A stretch of 64,000 bases of DNA, taken from Pieris napi (taxonomy: Eukaryota; Arthropoda; Insecta; Lepidoptera; Pieridae). The stretch is taken from positions 10,366,501 to 10,430,500 of the forward strand of contig NC_062249.1 in the NCBI RefSeq assembly GCF_905475465.1. Reading direction: 5' to 3'. Both the position numbers and the translations under genes were made by a program. Below, piece by piece: positions 54,925-64,000 of this stretch (within the stretch, counting starts at the first letter, position 1; each line of letters starts with the position of its first letter). Below the pieces are notes generated by a model. The model saw only the letters and a program-made list of their open reading frames with translations, had not been told where the DNA came from and made no database searches.

Positions 54925-55045
54925 AGGGCAAGTAGGTAAGCCTTCAAGGCCTGACACTCTCCGTCGATTTTAGAGCTTACCAGTTTCCGCAACGCATCTC
55001 TATTTTTTCTAGTCTGCAAAAGTTTGTTGGGGCGATCTTTCCTCT
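54925..55045 (-). mobile_element. Degraded S1 SINE plus shared repeat block
   Basis: 'GGCAAGTAGGTAAGCC', 'GCCTGACACTCTCCGTCGAT' and 'TACCAGTTTCCGCAACG' are eroded S1 segments. At 54,993-55,040 the block shared with 51.5 kb follows (TCTGCAAAAGTTTGTTGGGG). Confidence 0.45.
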
Positions 55046-56542
55046 ATAGCAAAATCCGTCAGCAGCCATCCGTCTGACCCACTTCGACCTTAGGTCTATA
55101 AAGAAGATATCGAGACTGAGCCAACTAAAACTCCTGTATTTCAAGACTATACTTCAATAATTTAATCGCACAATTAGAAAACTGCACTAACGTCAAACTA
55201 TTTCATCAATGAGTAAAAGATAATCATAAATAAGCTACTTTCAATTTGATTTTAAACCTGTTGAAAATATTAAACGAGGGGTTTAAACAACGGGGGGTGT
55301 CGGCGAAGGGTTAAATATTAATTAACGGTGGTTAGTTTTTGTTAACTATAACCCATATCATATTTAGTGTTGAAATGAGTTATTGTCTTTTAGTGCTGTT
55401 TTGGTAACAATTTGTTTTATGAATACTTCATTAGATTCTGACGTGGTGTTAATAAAGAAGAATTATTAAGAAATGCATAAATGTGCTTGCCCCATGCCCT
55501 ATTCTGGGTTCCTGGGACAGTATATAAAGAAGTATGAATCTTCGACAACTTTTATATTTACTTACTAAACTAAAGCTTTCAACTTAGAAGGACCCAGAAA
55601 CTATTTTATAAATACGATTAATTTAAGCTGTCATTTTTAAAGCAAATATTCTTTATTCTAGGTACATGGCCACTTATAATGATCAAATAAATGTATGCAA
55701 AATATAGTAAAAACTATTTTAAAAGAGTAAGTATGGAGTTTCTTGTCCATTCTTCTCCATATAAAACTACCTTTTGGAAAGGACAACTAGAGTCATTTTT
55801 TAAAATATTTTTAACATGTAATTTTGACTTTCCAAAGTGCCTTTTTAATAGGCCTAATTAAAATAAATGATTTGTCTTTGAAAGCCCAAATTGGTCAGGA
55901 TTTATATTGAGGTTAATTAATTTACTATTAAACGTTTATACATAATCATTTATTTTTATTTTTATTAGGTAGTGGTCTGTACTCGCTTCACTGGATATAT
56001 AAAAAAGGGGAAATTGAAAGGTTAAAGTACCCTTCTAAGGGTGAAATAATTTTTTAAATCGATAAACTTTTTTGTGTCATACAAATTTTCTAATAGAATT
56101 TCTAAAAAAAATTTCGAATAGATAATAATGTATTCTTTCAGAAAACTGATATATAATCCGCTGTCTATGGCTGAGGTCGGTTGAGGCCTGCGCAAACGTC
56201 AAACAATGATAGAAATCGTTGGAGACCAAAAGTGGCGCCCACGCACCGGTCATTAACCCTGCCCGCTGCATCACTATGAGAAATATACGAACACCGACAA
56301 AACTCAAAATAAAGAATGGAAAATAATTAGCAAGCGCCACGTTCGTTATCTATTCAAATATAATTTCGCTAATTATGTGATTGTAAAAAACGTATTAATT
56401 AAAATTAATTTTGAGCTTTTGAATAGGAAGTGCGAAGTATTAAAAATATAGACAAGTTTTTGTTAACATGTTTCTAAGCAAGTGAACTTTCAAAGCAATT
56501 AAATTTTTGCAACAAACCATTATACCCCAGGAAATAAAATAA
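55046..56542. other. No gene; GC-richer unassigned patch at 56,155-56,290
   Basis: 'GGTTGAGGCCTGCGCAAACG' to 'AAAGTGGCGCCCACGCACCG' to 'TAACCCTGCCCGCTGCATCA' looks like part of a repeat. It also gives an 87-codon minus frame without a domain. Elsewhere AT-rich. Confidence 0.4.
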
Positions 56543-56811
56543 ATCAGTGGCGCTATAACCTATTTTAGGTCTGGGCCTCACATCTGTATCTGTTTCATGA
56601 TCATTTGTCAGTTAAATAAGCAAGTAGGTGATTAGCGTTGTGTGACTTTTTGGCAATAAGGCAAGCCGTTTTCCTCACGATGTTTTCCTTCACCGTTCGA
56701 GCGAATTAAATGCGCACATAGAAAGAAAGTGCATTGGTGCACAGCCAGGAATTGAACCTATGATCTCAGGGATGAGAGTCTCACGCTGAAGCCACTAGGC
56801 TTACACTGCTC
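56543..56811 (-). mobile_element. S1 SINE, near full length
   Basis: Minus orientation: 'CAGTGGCGCTATAACC', 'TTAGGTCTGGGCCTCACATC', 'TTTCCTCACGATGTTTTCCT', 'TCACCGTTCGAGCGAATTAA', 'GAATTGAACCTATGATCTCA' (B box), 'GAGTCTCACGCTGAAGCCAC'. Confidence 0.9.
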
Positions 56812-57774
56812 TCTATATCTATAATACATGAAAAAATTCTTAATGTGAAACTACGAATACACCAATACGGTATCAAAGGCATTCACATATACTTATATGT
56901 AGCTTAGCACTTCACATACATGGCGTATATCTCAAAGGCTGTGGATTCTACTTGGCTTTAATAAAAAACCAATGTTATTTTACTAACCTACAATGTAAAG
57001 AAAAGCAGATTTACTCGTCTAAAAAATAATAAAAACATCGAAATCTGTGAATTGTAAGTATAAGATTGTTTAAAGATGTTTTTAAATTGAATAGTTGCCA
57101 ACGTTATAAGGCGGAACAGCCAACCCTTACGGAACGGCCTTAGTTGAAGACGCAATAAATTTTCTATATTGGCTGTTAGAGTTCGTTGACCTCGTGATAT
57201 AACGAATGTATTTGGCAAACGTTCGTCGTTATTCAGTCTGCTACCCCACTCGCGTAAATTGTCGGGAAATTAGGGTCTGATTAAACCTTTGATAGGGTTG
57301 TCGAAGAAAATTAATGTTTCGAAAAAGTACCTATTCTTCAAAATGCTTCTAATAGTTCTCATTTCTAGTTATCCTTGAATGTTAGACAAAGTGTCACAGC
57401 GGGAATCATTCGTGTATTTGTATAACAGTCATCTTTTGTTTTATTATTATTTATTATTTAATACGTATCTAATCTTAAAGCTAGACATATCCTAATTATA
57501 CAACACACAACACTTAGACAATATACAAAGCCAAACCATTGTTAAACAAAATATACGAATCAGAAAACATAAGTACAGATAAAAAAGTAAACTAAAACTA
57601 AAAATGGAACAAACGACAACTTCATATTTTAGTTTTTAAATTATTACTATGTACTTGGTAAATAAAGGCAAAGTCTATTATAATATATCATATTTTGTAT
57701 GTGTAGAAAAGTTAAATATTATTTTTAATTGACACGAAAATCTTTATTTTTAATATACCTTTGACCTAGAACTT
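56812..57774. other. No supported gene
   Basis: The 76-codon minus frame at 56,988-57,218 (MPNTFVISRGQRTLTANIEN and on) has no recognised domain or good splice context. The rest is AT-rich. Confidence 0.35.
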
Positions 57775-58140
57775 TTAACAGCGTACATTAGTAGAAGAGA
57801 CTAATGGTATATGATTAACTGTTGTAAATCGTATATTTTCCGACCACTGACATCCCTGAGAAAATTGTAGGCTAGGCTTAGTCCTTGGAGTGTTCCCAAA
57901 CAGCCATGAACTCCTATGCCTAGCAACTCGGCACTTTTGACTTAATATTTTTTTCATCCAGATACGAATTATGAAAGTCAGAGGCCCGAAGTGAGGCCCT
58001 AAAGAGGCCTTACATTAAATGACATATCTTACCGGATTGTTATGCAATGTGTATGGCGTAGGAGACCTTGTTTTGATTCGTGGCAAAACAATGAAAGGAA
58101 GACGGAAGCCCTGCGCTTTAAAATGAAGCAGAAAAGTCAT
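57775..58140 (-). other. Exon-like open blocks on the minus strand, gene unproven
   Basis: 57,957-57,775 is open in two frames: MKKILSQKCRVARHRSSWLF and on (60 codons), and SAELLGIGVHGCLGTLQGLS and on (about 43 codons). Upstream at about 58,125-58,040, AGCGCAG|GGCTTCC to AATCCG|GTAAGA bounds a block open in two frames. One pairing (phase 2) joins the upstream block to the 60-codon frame. Coding looks possible, but the ambiguity and lack of a recognised family keep confidence low. A decayed transposon is the main alternative. Confidence 0.22.
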
Positions 58141-58471
58141 ATAGAAAGAATACTCCCGAACCCTAGATAGATTTTAGGTTTAACTTCAGAACAGCTTCAG
58201 AACTTTTAAATTAATATATCTATCGCGATGATGTGTTACCCATTTAGCTATTAAAATAAAGTAAAAGTTATTTAAACAATTGTTAGACACTTGTGCTTGT
58301 GTGTGAGCTTAATAAATCCCTAGTCCAGCCGTAAGTTCTGTTACAATTGAAAATGCATTTTTTTTAAACTTTTTCACTATTTTGTATTTGGAACACGTAT
58401 ATTATTTTAAAAACTTCTTACGATTTTGTGTCATTTTACATATTTTTTCGTGTTAAGTATCAAATTACAAT
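58141..58471. other. No feature recognised
   Basis: AT-rich noncoding DNA. Confidence 0.45.
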
Positions 58472-58612
58472 ATGGAATGGGGTATTAAAGAAAATAGGAA
58501 TGCAGTGATTGCCTTGCACAATGTGGGTATGGACCCGTCGGTCATATTCCAGCCACTGCAAAAGCAGTTACAACAACACTTCGTCTGTCGAAGTCCAAAA
58601 AAGATATACTGA
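58472..58612 (+). pseudogene. Transposase-like N-terminal helix-turn-helix fragment
   Basis: ATG at 58,472 opens MEWGIKENRNAVIALHNVGM, then DPSVIFQPL. The pattern RxAVIALHxxGxxPSxIFxxL is typical of the first helix-turn-helix of mariner/Tc1-type transposases. The frame is lost after about 45 codons and no DDE catalytic part follows, so it is a relic. Confidence 0.45.
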
Positions 58613-58624
58613 CATACAAGAGTT

Positions 58625-58720
58625 ACTTAGATTTTTAATTATTATTATTACTATGTAGGTTAAGAATATTAAATACTGTATATTTGTGTGTTAATAAATA
58701 TTTAGTTAAAGGTAAGTTAT
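58625..58720 (+). mobile_element. LINE 3' end, family C
   Basis: 'TTTTTAATTATTATTATTAC' then 'TATGTAGGTTAAGAATATTA', shared with 5,700-5,745. It directly follows the transposase relic. Confidence 0.5.
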
Positions 58721-59192
58721 ATAATCGATTAAAGATAGAAAATAGAAGGGAATAGAATCCGGTCCTGTTCAAAATAGTCCTCACTGTCGAAACTTTCTTG
58801 GCTCGTAACATTATTCAAGCCAACAATGAACGATGTTAGCCAAACAAAACACTTCCTATTTTTTACCCATCTCATTCCGCGTAAATGCTTTCACATAAAT
58901 AAAAATAAGAGTCTTATCTTTGTGTTTCAATTATAGAAGAAACGGCAAACGTAGAAAAGTCATGTTAAGTGATTCATACGAATTCTTACTTTTTCATATG
59001 AATACATCTACTTTAGTCCAAAGCCCCCTTTTAAAGGTAAATTACTCCGAATCATCTAACTCCTCTTCCGTGTTTGCAAGCTTCTGTTGCTATGATATTA
59101 TTTCATATATGTTTTCGCTGTTTGAATAATTGATAATTAAGTATTTACAATATTCTCAACCTGCTTAGTAATAATAAAACATGGATTTTAAC
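58721..59192. other. No feature recognised
   Basis: AT-rich. The 69-codon plus frame at 58,920-59,129 has no domain. Confidence 0.4.
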
Positions 59193-59262
59193 GGTATTGC
59201 GATACTTAATCGTTGAGCGAGAAAAGCATCTGCTTTGGGGCACCGGCATTATCTACCAGGCG
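59193..59262 (+). repeat. Direct repeat, copy 1
   Basis: 'TATTGCGATACTTAATCGTT' to 'GAGCGAGAAAAGCATCTGCT' to 'TTGGGGCACCGGCATTATCT'. Mate at 59,607-59,676, about 415 bp downstream in the same orientation. Confidence 0.7.
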
Positions 59263-59606
59263 CCAACGAAAATCTTTTAGTAGGGCCTGTGCACTTGAAC
59301 CCTACAGCCTAGGAGTCTCTACTCCAAAGGGAACAAAATGTTTGTTATTTTGCGTTGTGGTCATCTTAGGTTTTAGAAATAGAAAAATCGATTTCGACAT
59401 AACGCGGATTCAAAATACCTTTTGGTTATCATATCAGATATATATTCAATGTGGTTAATTATTTTATAAATCAATTCCCATGTCAAAATTATTTTTCCAA
59501 CTCACAAATATACAGTTTTTACAATATTATTATTAATACTAATTAAAGGTTAATAAATAGACAAACTCAACAAATTTAAAATGTTTGGTCCCATTTCCAC
59601 GCTGTA
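59263..59606. other. Spacer between the direct repeats
   Basis: It carries the rest of an 81-codon plus frame (59,213-59,458), part of which lies in the repeat. No domain recognised. Confidence 0.4.
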
Positions 59607-59676
59607 TTGCGATACTTATTAGTTCAACGAGAAAAGCACCAGCTTTGGGGTCACCGGTACTATCTAATAGTTATCT
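59607..59676 (+). repeat. Direct repeat, copy 2
   Basis: 'TATTGCGATACTTATTAGTT', 'CAACGAGAAAAGCACCAGCT', 'TTGGGGTCACCGGTACTATC'. About 80 percent matched to copy 1 by eye. Confidence 0.7.
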
Positions 59677-60489
59677 ATCTCAATTGTAACTACATTTTTA
59701 CTACAAAGCAAATATAATTGGGAAGTCAGACCCTGAAATACAGTTCCCAATACTTCTAGAGAAACACATATTTTTTATATAATCAGTTTATTGCATGATT
59801 ATCAGACTAAGCTACTTATTACTGCTAATTGATATTCGTATGTTGTCTTATTTTTTTCTGCAACTAAAGAACGCGGCGGACATGAGAAACAATAAAAAAA
59901 TCATTATTACTTTTTCATTGCCCATAAACGGAGCGATGGTTTATTATCTCTGAAAATTTGAATTTGAATTTATACGCTGTTTACAAGATTTGAAATTGTA
60001 TAATATTTTCAAACATTATAAAAACTTTCTTTTTATGTAACAGAGGGCAGGAGGCTCACCGTTTGCCTACTATTACATAAAAATAAAAAACCGAACTCTA
60101 ACCAACTCCAAAATATATTCATCGAAACGGTGAATATAGACGGCTTTTCTCAATATAGAGCCATAAACAGAAATAATAAACAAACTGTTATTTTTAGCTT
60201 CTTAGATACTCATGCATGTGCTGTATTTAAATTTCGAATCGGATGCGAAAAAAATCATACGCAATGTGCACGTCGCACGCGCCGCGCCCGCCATATGCCG
60301 CGTAGATAAAAAATATTTTTTTCCATAGTCAACACTAACTTTTTCATATCAAAGCCCTTATAAAAACTGTAACATACGCATAATTTTCGAGAAAAAAGTG
60401 GAGACAAAAACCTTTATTGTGAGGTTAAATATTAAGAATAGGATCACTAACTGAATTTAATTTTTAATATTAGATACTTTATTATTTTG
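59677..60489. other. No gene; opposed LINE A scraps at 60,040-60,085, GC patch at 60,265-60,300
   Basis: 'TTTATGTAACAGAGGGCAGG' is a minus-strand family A end. It abuts 'GTTTGCCTACTATTACATAA', a plus-strand end. The GC patch reads GCACGTCGCACGCGCCGCGC then CCGCC. No exon found. Confidence 0.45.
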
Positions 60490-60738
60490 ACGACTCATTG
60501 GTCTAGTGGTTAGTACCTGCGAATGCATGGGTCCCGGGTTCGATCCCCGGCTGAGACTAACATCGATGTGATGAGCATTTGGTGTTGTGCTTAGGTCTTG
60601 GGTGTTTAAATATGTATTTATATGTCTATCTATCTATAATATGTATGTATATCCATTGCCTAGTACCCATAACGCAAGCTTCACCAGCTTTACATGGGAC
60701 TCGGTCAACTGGTGTGAATTGTCTTTAAAAAAAAAAAA
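60490..60738 (+). mobile_element. tRNA-derived SINE (family S3), full length
   Basis: 'GGTCTAGTGGTTAGTACCTG' as A-box region and 'CGGGTTCGATCCCCGG' as T-arm/B box. The body is 'CATCGATGTGATGAGCATTT', 'GGTGTTGTGCTTAGGTCTTG', a (TATCTATC) patch and 'CATGGGACTCGGTCAACTGG', ending in a 12-A run. Complete pol III head and A-tail mark a full-length SINE of a type common in moths and butterflies. Confidence 0.9.
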
Positions 60739-60984
60739 GGAACCACTTATATAAAATCAAACATATTCTCGTTTGCTATTAAGTTTAAGTTTGCTATTTT
60801 TGTACTGATGCAATTTATTTATTTTATTAATTGAATTATTCTTTGGCAAAGTAAAAGTTTTAATATAATTCGTGTATCATAAGTGTAATGTCCAATTTCC
60901 AATCATCATTCAAATGATATGATTTTTATTATATTATTAAGTAAATATATTACTTAAGTGAAATTTATAATCAATTTAACATAT
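60739..60984. other. No feature recognised
   Basis: AT-rich. Confidence 0.45.
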
Positions 60985-61068
60985 TTTTTACTGTTGACGT
61001 TCACAAGTGTACCTACTTGGTTACTTATATGAATAAAGTTATTTTGAGTTTTTGTTTTTGAGTTTCAG
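60985..61068 (+). mobile_element. LINE 3' end, family B
   Basis: 'TGTTGACGTTCACAAGTGTA', 'GTTACTTATATGAATAAAGT', 'TATTTTGAGTTTTTG'. Confidence 0.75.
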
Positions 61069-61199
61069 TATGATATCAACAATAAATCATAGACTATCTT
61101 GTTTCAAGACTTAAAAATAATTAGGCCTTTATTCTTTGTAACATTCTTACACATTTACAAACCATACGCTTAAAATTTTAAACAGTAATAATTATATTT

Positions 61200-61325
61200 A
61201 TTTTCAAGGACCTCTTATACAGTATAGGCCTCCTCCATCTCTCCAACTTCTTCAAGCTCGTCAGTCCACCGTGCAATACCGTGTTTCAACTCACTTTTAC
61301 CACCTTACCGCCATTAATTTTTACA
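61200..61325 (-). mobile_element. RTE-like LINE C-terminal relic
   Basis: Minus strand: GIARWTDELEEVGEMEEAYTV then a stop. This is a shortened form of the RWxDDL...EEAYV ending of RTE-type endonuclease/reverse transcriptases. Confidence 0.5.
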
Positions 61326-61714
61326 TAATATTATATGAAGTATGCTTCATCACACTTGGTCCTTAATCAATTTGTACCTATCGTTAGCCTTTAATGTTTA
61401 ATATGGATCAGTTTAGCGATTGAAGTTTAACGTAACAAGATGGCTAAATTAGCTTCTTATTTAGCCTTTGAAAGATGCCGACTTAATGAGGCAAGTAAAA
61501 TACTTTTAGGAATAAGGTTTTAAACCACTTTTGGTTGCTATAATTGAATATTAAGTGCCTACTTTGAAGATTTAGGTATTTAAATATTATTGCAGAAACA
61601 AAACGCAACTAAAGCTTAGTACAAATTGAGTAGTATGTCTTATTTAAAAGCAAGATTTTTCGCATATTCAATAAAAATTTAAATATTTTACAAGCTTTTC
61701 TAAATAATATTTTT
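61326..61714. other. No feature recognised
   Basis: AT-rich. Confidence 0.45.
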
Positions 61715-62335
61715 TTATAGAAAAGGGGGCAAATGCTAGTCCACTCTCTATGCCAGAGGGCTAGCAAGTGCGATTGTCAATATCGTCTTCACCATAAGGG
61801 CACACGGGGCCCGTGCCCAGGGCCCCCATTTTCAGGGGGCCCCGAAGGACCGACAATTTCTACATAATATATCATACTGTATTTGATCACCTCTCATAAA
61901 TGGTTATACTTAGTAATTTTTTTGAAATTATAATTAGCTTTTTTTTAGTTTCCTAAAGGGCCCCAAATTCTTGTGTGCCCAATGGCCCCAGCCTAGTTTA
62001 AGACGGCCCTGGCGATTGTTGGTCTTTTAAGAATTTGTAAGCACTACTCTTGAAGGATTCTAAGTCGAATTGGTTGGTAAAAACTGCTCAGTTGTGGAAC
62101 GACGGACGTCGAGGTGATACGGGTGGAATTTCGTATTCTACTTATAATCATTCAGGTATCCGAACAACTCCTCTGAACACTCCATGGTTAATGCGGTAGA
62201 AGATGCAGAGTCATGTCAGACCCCACATCTCTACGAAACGCCAAGGGATCAAGCTCCATCGGGCTTGATCGGCGAGGGATTGGTCAGCGAATATTCGAAC
62301 CGCTCTTCGTTGCACGGAGCATACACATATTTAAA
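61715..62335 (-). mobile_element. LINE family A, longest copy, split by a hAT MITE
   Basis: The left end is TTTTTTATAGAAAAGGGGGC. 'GGGCTAGCAAGTGCGATTGT' is interrupted by the MITE at 61,778 and resumes at 62,020 as 'TGGTCTTTTAAGAATTTG'. 'CTTGAAGGATTCTAAGTCGA' and 'GTTGTGGAACGACGGACGTC' follow. The part to 62,335 (ATCCGAACAACTCCTCTGAA, CGAACCGCTCTTCGTTGCAC) extends further into the LINE than other copies here. Confidence 0.8.
61778..62011. mobile_element. hAT-type MITE, 234 bp, nested in a LINE, with 8-bp target duplication
   Basis: Exact 8-bp duplication GCGATTGT at 61,770-61,777 and 62,012-62,019. The right end reversed is CAGGGCCGTCTTAAAC; the left end is CAATATCGTCTTCACC, a diverged match. 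G/C runs (GGGCCCC) near both ends give further pairing. An 8-bp duplication and CAGGG-like end indicate hAT. It inserted after the LINE, so it is the younger of the two. Confidence 0.88.
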
Positions 62336-62541
62336 AAAAAATTAGTTATTATATTATCCCTTCTTGTTATTAAAATTTTACATATATATAATTACTAATT
62401 AAATACTAATATTACTATGAGGGAACATTTAATATGTTATGAATAAACTCGAATAGGAATTTTAAAAATTCTGTAACTGTTACATTGCTTTATCGTCTAT
62501 ATTATTCCGAAGTATAATCTTACTCGTATATTTATTACGTA
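62336..62541. other. No feature recognised
   Basis: AT-rich. Confidence 0.4.
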
Positions 62542-62928
62542 CTAGCTGGCCTGGCGAACATCGTACCGCCTAACAGTCTATTCTTTTTTTTAAATACTTA
62601 TTCTGCTATTCGGGTTGATAAGACAACAAATACATTATGTCAAAAGTAAAAATTTACCTTCCCGGAACCCCTCCACTAACACTTGAACTCTATGATATGG
62701 TATTAAAGTTCAAATTGACTTTTAAGTATTATTACGAATATTTTGTATGGGAATATAGAAAAGTGTTGTTTTTAGACTTTTTCACTATTTTTTTTAAATT
62801 TTTCTCTACGTAAGAACCATCCTCGTACTTCAAGGAATATTATAAAAAAAGAATCAGACAAATCGGTCAAGCCGTTTTCATGTTATGTCGTGACAACGGA
62901 AAACGGGTTTCATTTTTATATATATAGA
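62542..62928 (-). mobile_element. Non-autonomous Helitron, 387 bp
   Basis: Minus strand: 5' A|TCTATATATATAAAAATG at 62,928 and 3' GGCCAGCTAG|T at 62,542, with the same GGCG/CGCC hairpin as 36,146-36,567. The two copies align nearly base for base in opposite orientations and differ mainly by a block of about 35 nt present only at 36 kb. Confidence 0.87.
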
Positions 62929-63214
62929 TTAGTATAAAAACAATATCCGTGACGCTAATCTGTGTCAATATCAAAAACATAGAAACAGCATTTTATCTTT
63001 ATAACAATGTCATGATAGAGCAGGTGCTGCCGCCCTACAATTTGAATATCAACTTTTTACATCCACAAAAACTACGAAAAAACATCACTTTTTGTCAAGC
63101 TGTTCTTACAGATGTTGCCAGTGTAAATAAGGAAATATGATTTTGGTACATAATTGTTTATTTAATTTTTGGTTTAATTTTGATATTTATGTGTAATTAA
63201 AGTGTTTTTTCAGG
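62929..63214. other. No supported gene
   Basis: A 63-codon plus frame (62,949-63,140) has no domain and partly follows the Helitron edge. Confidence 0.35.
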
Positions 63215-63360
63215 AGGAAAACGGGTAGGAGTTATGTTAAGTAATAAGTGCCACTCACATTGCCAGAAAGCTTGCAAGTGCGTTGCCTTTTAAGAATTGG
63301 TACGCTCTTTTCTTGAAGGACCCTTCAGTCGCATTGGTTCGGAAATACTTCAGTGGTGGG
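63215..63360 (-). mobile_element. LINE 3' end, family A
   Basis: 'GCTTGCAAGTGCGTTGCCTT', 'TTAAGAATTGGTACGCTCTT', 'CTTGAAGGACCCTTCAGTCG', 'GTTCGGAAATACTTCAGTGG'. Confidence 0.8.
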
Positions 63361-63484
63361 AGTGTACAGACAAATTTTGACTTAAGTCACAAATAAAAGA
63401 GACTTGTACAAACCTGAAGTTTAAGAGATAATGTTTGACACTACGAATGATATCAAAGACAGCTGACAGGAGCCCCCAGGAGTA

Positions 63485-63598
63485 TTTCCAAACAAATAGG
63501 GTCCTTCAAGAAAAGGGCGTACAAATTCATAAAAGGCCGGCAACGCAATCGCGAGCACTCTGGCATTGAGAGTGTTCATGGGCGGCGGTAAAAAAAAA
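63485..63598 (+). mobile_element. LINE 3' end, family A
   Basis: 'GTATTTCCAAACAAATAGGG' is a decayed EVFPNQ segment starting just before 63,485. 'CCTTCAAGAAAAGGGCGTAC', 'AAAAGGCCGGCAACGCAATC' and 'CATGGGCGGCGGTAAAAAAA' follow. It faces the copy at 63,215-63,360. Confidence 0.75.
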
Positions 63599-64000
63599 CA
63601 AAGTAAATAGTTTTTGATTTGACAAAAAATCTTTTGGCCGACGAGATTATAGCCCAATCTTCATATATGTTAAGCTTATTAAAACTTTAAACATTTAATA
63701 ACAAGACCATTCAAAATATATAATTACTTAATATTAATAATGAATTTTTGAACTATATGTTTTAGTAATCAGGAATTTATATGCATTATATGCGTTTCTC
63801 TGACCACAGTCAGAGAAACGATTGTAAAATGCGCTTTGAATACAAAAATATATAGCTCCTAGGTAGCTAGTCTTCTCTAAATAAGTCACACTTCATCACA
63901 GGGTAATCAGACTGATTCATGATTTTTAAATTGCTGCTCTCGCATCGAGAGGAAGAGAATTCTTTCGCTTTGTTACAGTTTCTATTTCTGTCTGATAAAG
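63599..64000. other. No gene; 12-bp hairpin at 63,793-63,820
   Basis: CGTTTCTCTGAC and GTCAGAGAAACG are exact inverses around the 4-nt loop CACA. The rest to the window end is AT-rich without features. Confidence 0.55.

Noticed and set aside
60500..60560. Possible functional tRNA gene
   Set aside because: The A and B boxes are present but no complete acceptor stem is visible. The sequence runs into a standard SINE body with an A-tail.
1..64000. CRISPR arrays, bacterial operons, plasmid or phage features
   Set aside because: No spaced direct repeats, ribosome-binding sites or clustered long ORFs. Introns and SINE/LINE content are clearly eukaryotic.
1..64000. Endogenous retrovirus or LTR retrotransposon
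   Set aside because: I found no paired long terminal repeats, primer-binding site, or gag/protease/integrase motifs. All reverse-transcriptase traces are of the non-LTR type.

Overview
The window is eukaryotic, AT-rich and gene-poor. It looks like nuclear DNA from a butterfly or moth (Lepidoptera). The evidence is spliced genes with short phase-consistent exons, AATAAA signals, and many repeat families typical of lepidopteran genomes: tRNA-headed SINEs, LINE 3' ends encoding an 'MWNQLPTEVFPNQFDLG' tail, and Helitrons ending in hairpin plus CTAG. There are no operons, CRISPR arrays or bacterial features. All calls are from reading alone; no search was run.

Genes. (1) 7.1-7.3 kb, minus strand: one 204-bp exon encodes a complete LIM1 domain plus the first zinc-binding pair of LIM2, closest to the prickle/espinas PET-LIM family. 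I found no other exon of this gene. (2) 22.1-24.8 kb, plus strand: the only large gene, a two-exon protein of about 686 residues. It ends in a C2H2 finger, a Cys-pair module and a C2HC finger. The apparent stop after residue 626 lies in a splice donor, and a second Cys-rich exon continues in frame. (3) 48.9-49.7 kb, minus strand: a predicted three-exon gene of about 103 residues with in-phase junctions and a poly(A) signal. It sits inside a 3.6-kb block bounded by 21-bp inverted repeats with a matching CAG flank. A plus-strand terminal exon with its own poly(A) signal points toward it in the same block. A 70-codon ORF after a splice acceptor at 33.1 kb is weaker.

Mobile DNA. Four near-complete Helitrons (2.6, 36.1, 51.9 and 62.5 kb) and a fifth (12.5 kb) show TC 5' ends, a 3' hairpin and CTAG-like ends. 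The 36 kb and 62 kb copies are near-identical inverted twins that differ by a block of about 35 nt. Two hAT-type MITEs have perfect 8-bp target duplications (19.0 and 61.8 kb), the second nested in a LINE. A separate MITE with an iterated end lies at 8.4-8.8 kb. At least ten copies of one tRNA-derived SINE, several other SINE types and many truncated LINE 3' ends fill the rest. Reverse-transcriptase core motifs survive at 19.9 kb (DLSKAFDRVDH) and 40.4 kb (GVPQGSTLGPLL on the minus strand).

Possible regulatory DNA. Short GC-rich islands stand out at 12.3 kb (TGACGTCA), 15.0 kb (18-bp CG-rich palindrome), 32.4 kb (GC core flanked by GATA sites), 41.4 kb, 41.9 kb and 44.7-45.4 kb (TGCGCATGCGCA). 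They may be promoters or enhancers of genes whose coding exons lie elsewhere. Most of the window is probably intronic or intergenic DNA shaped by transposons.
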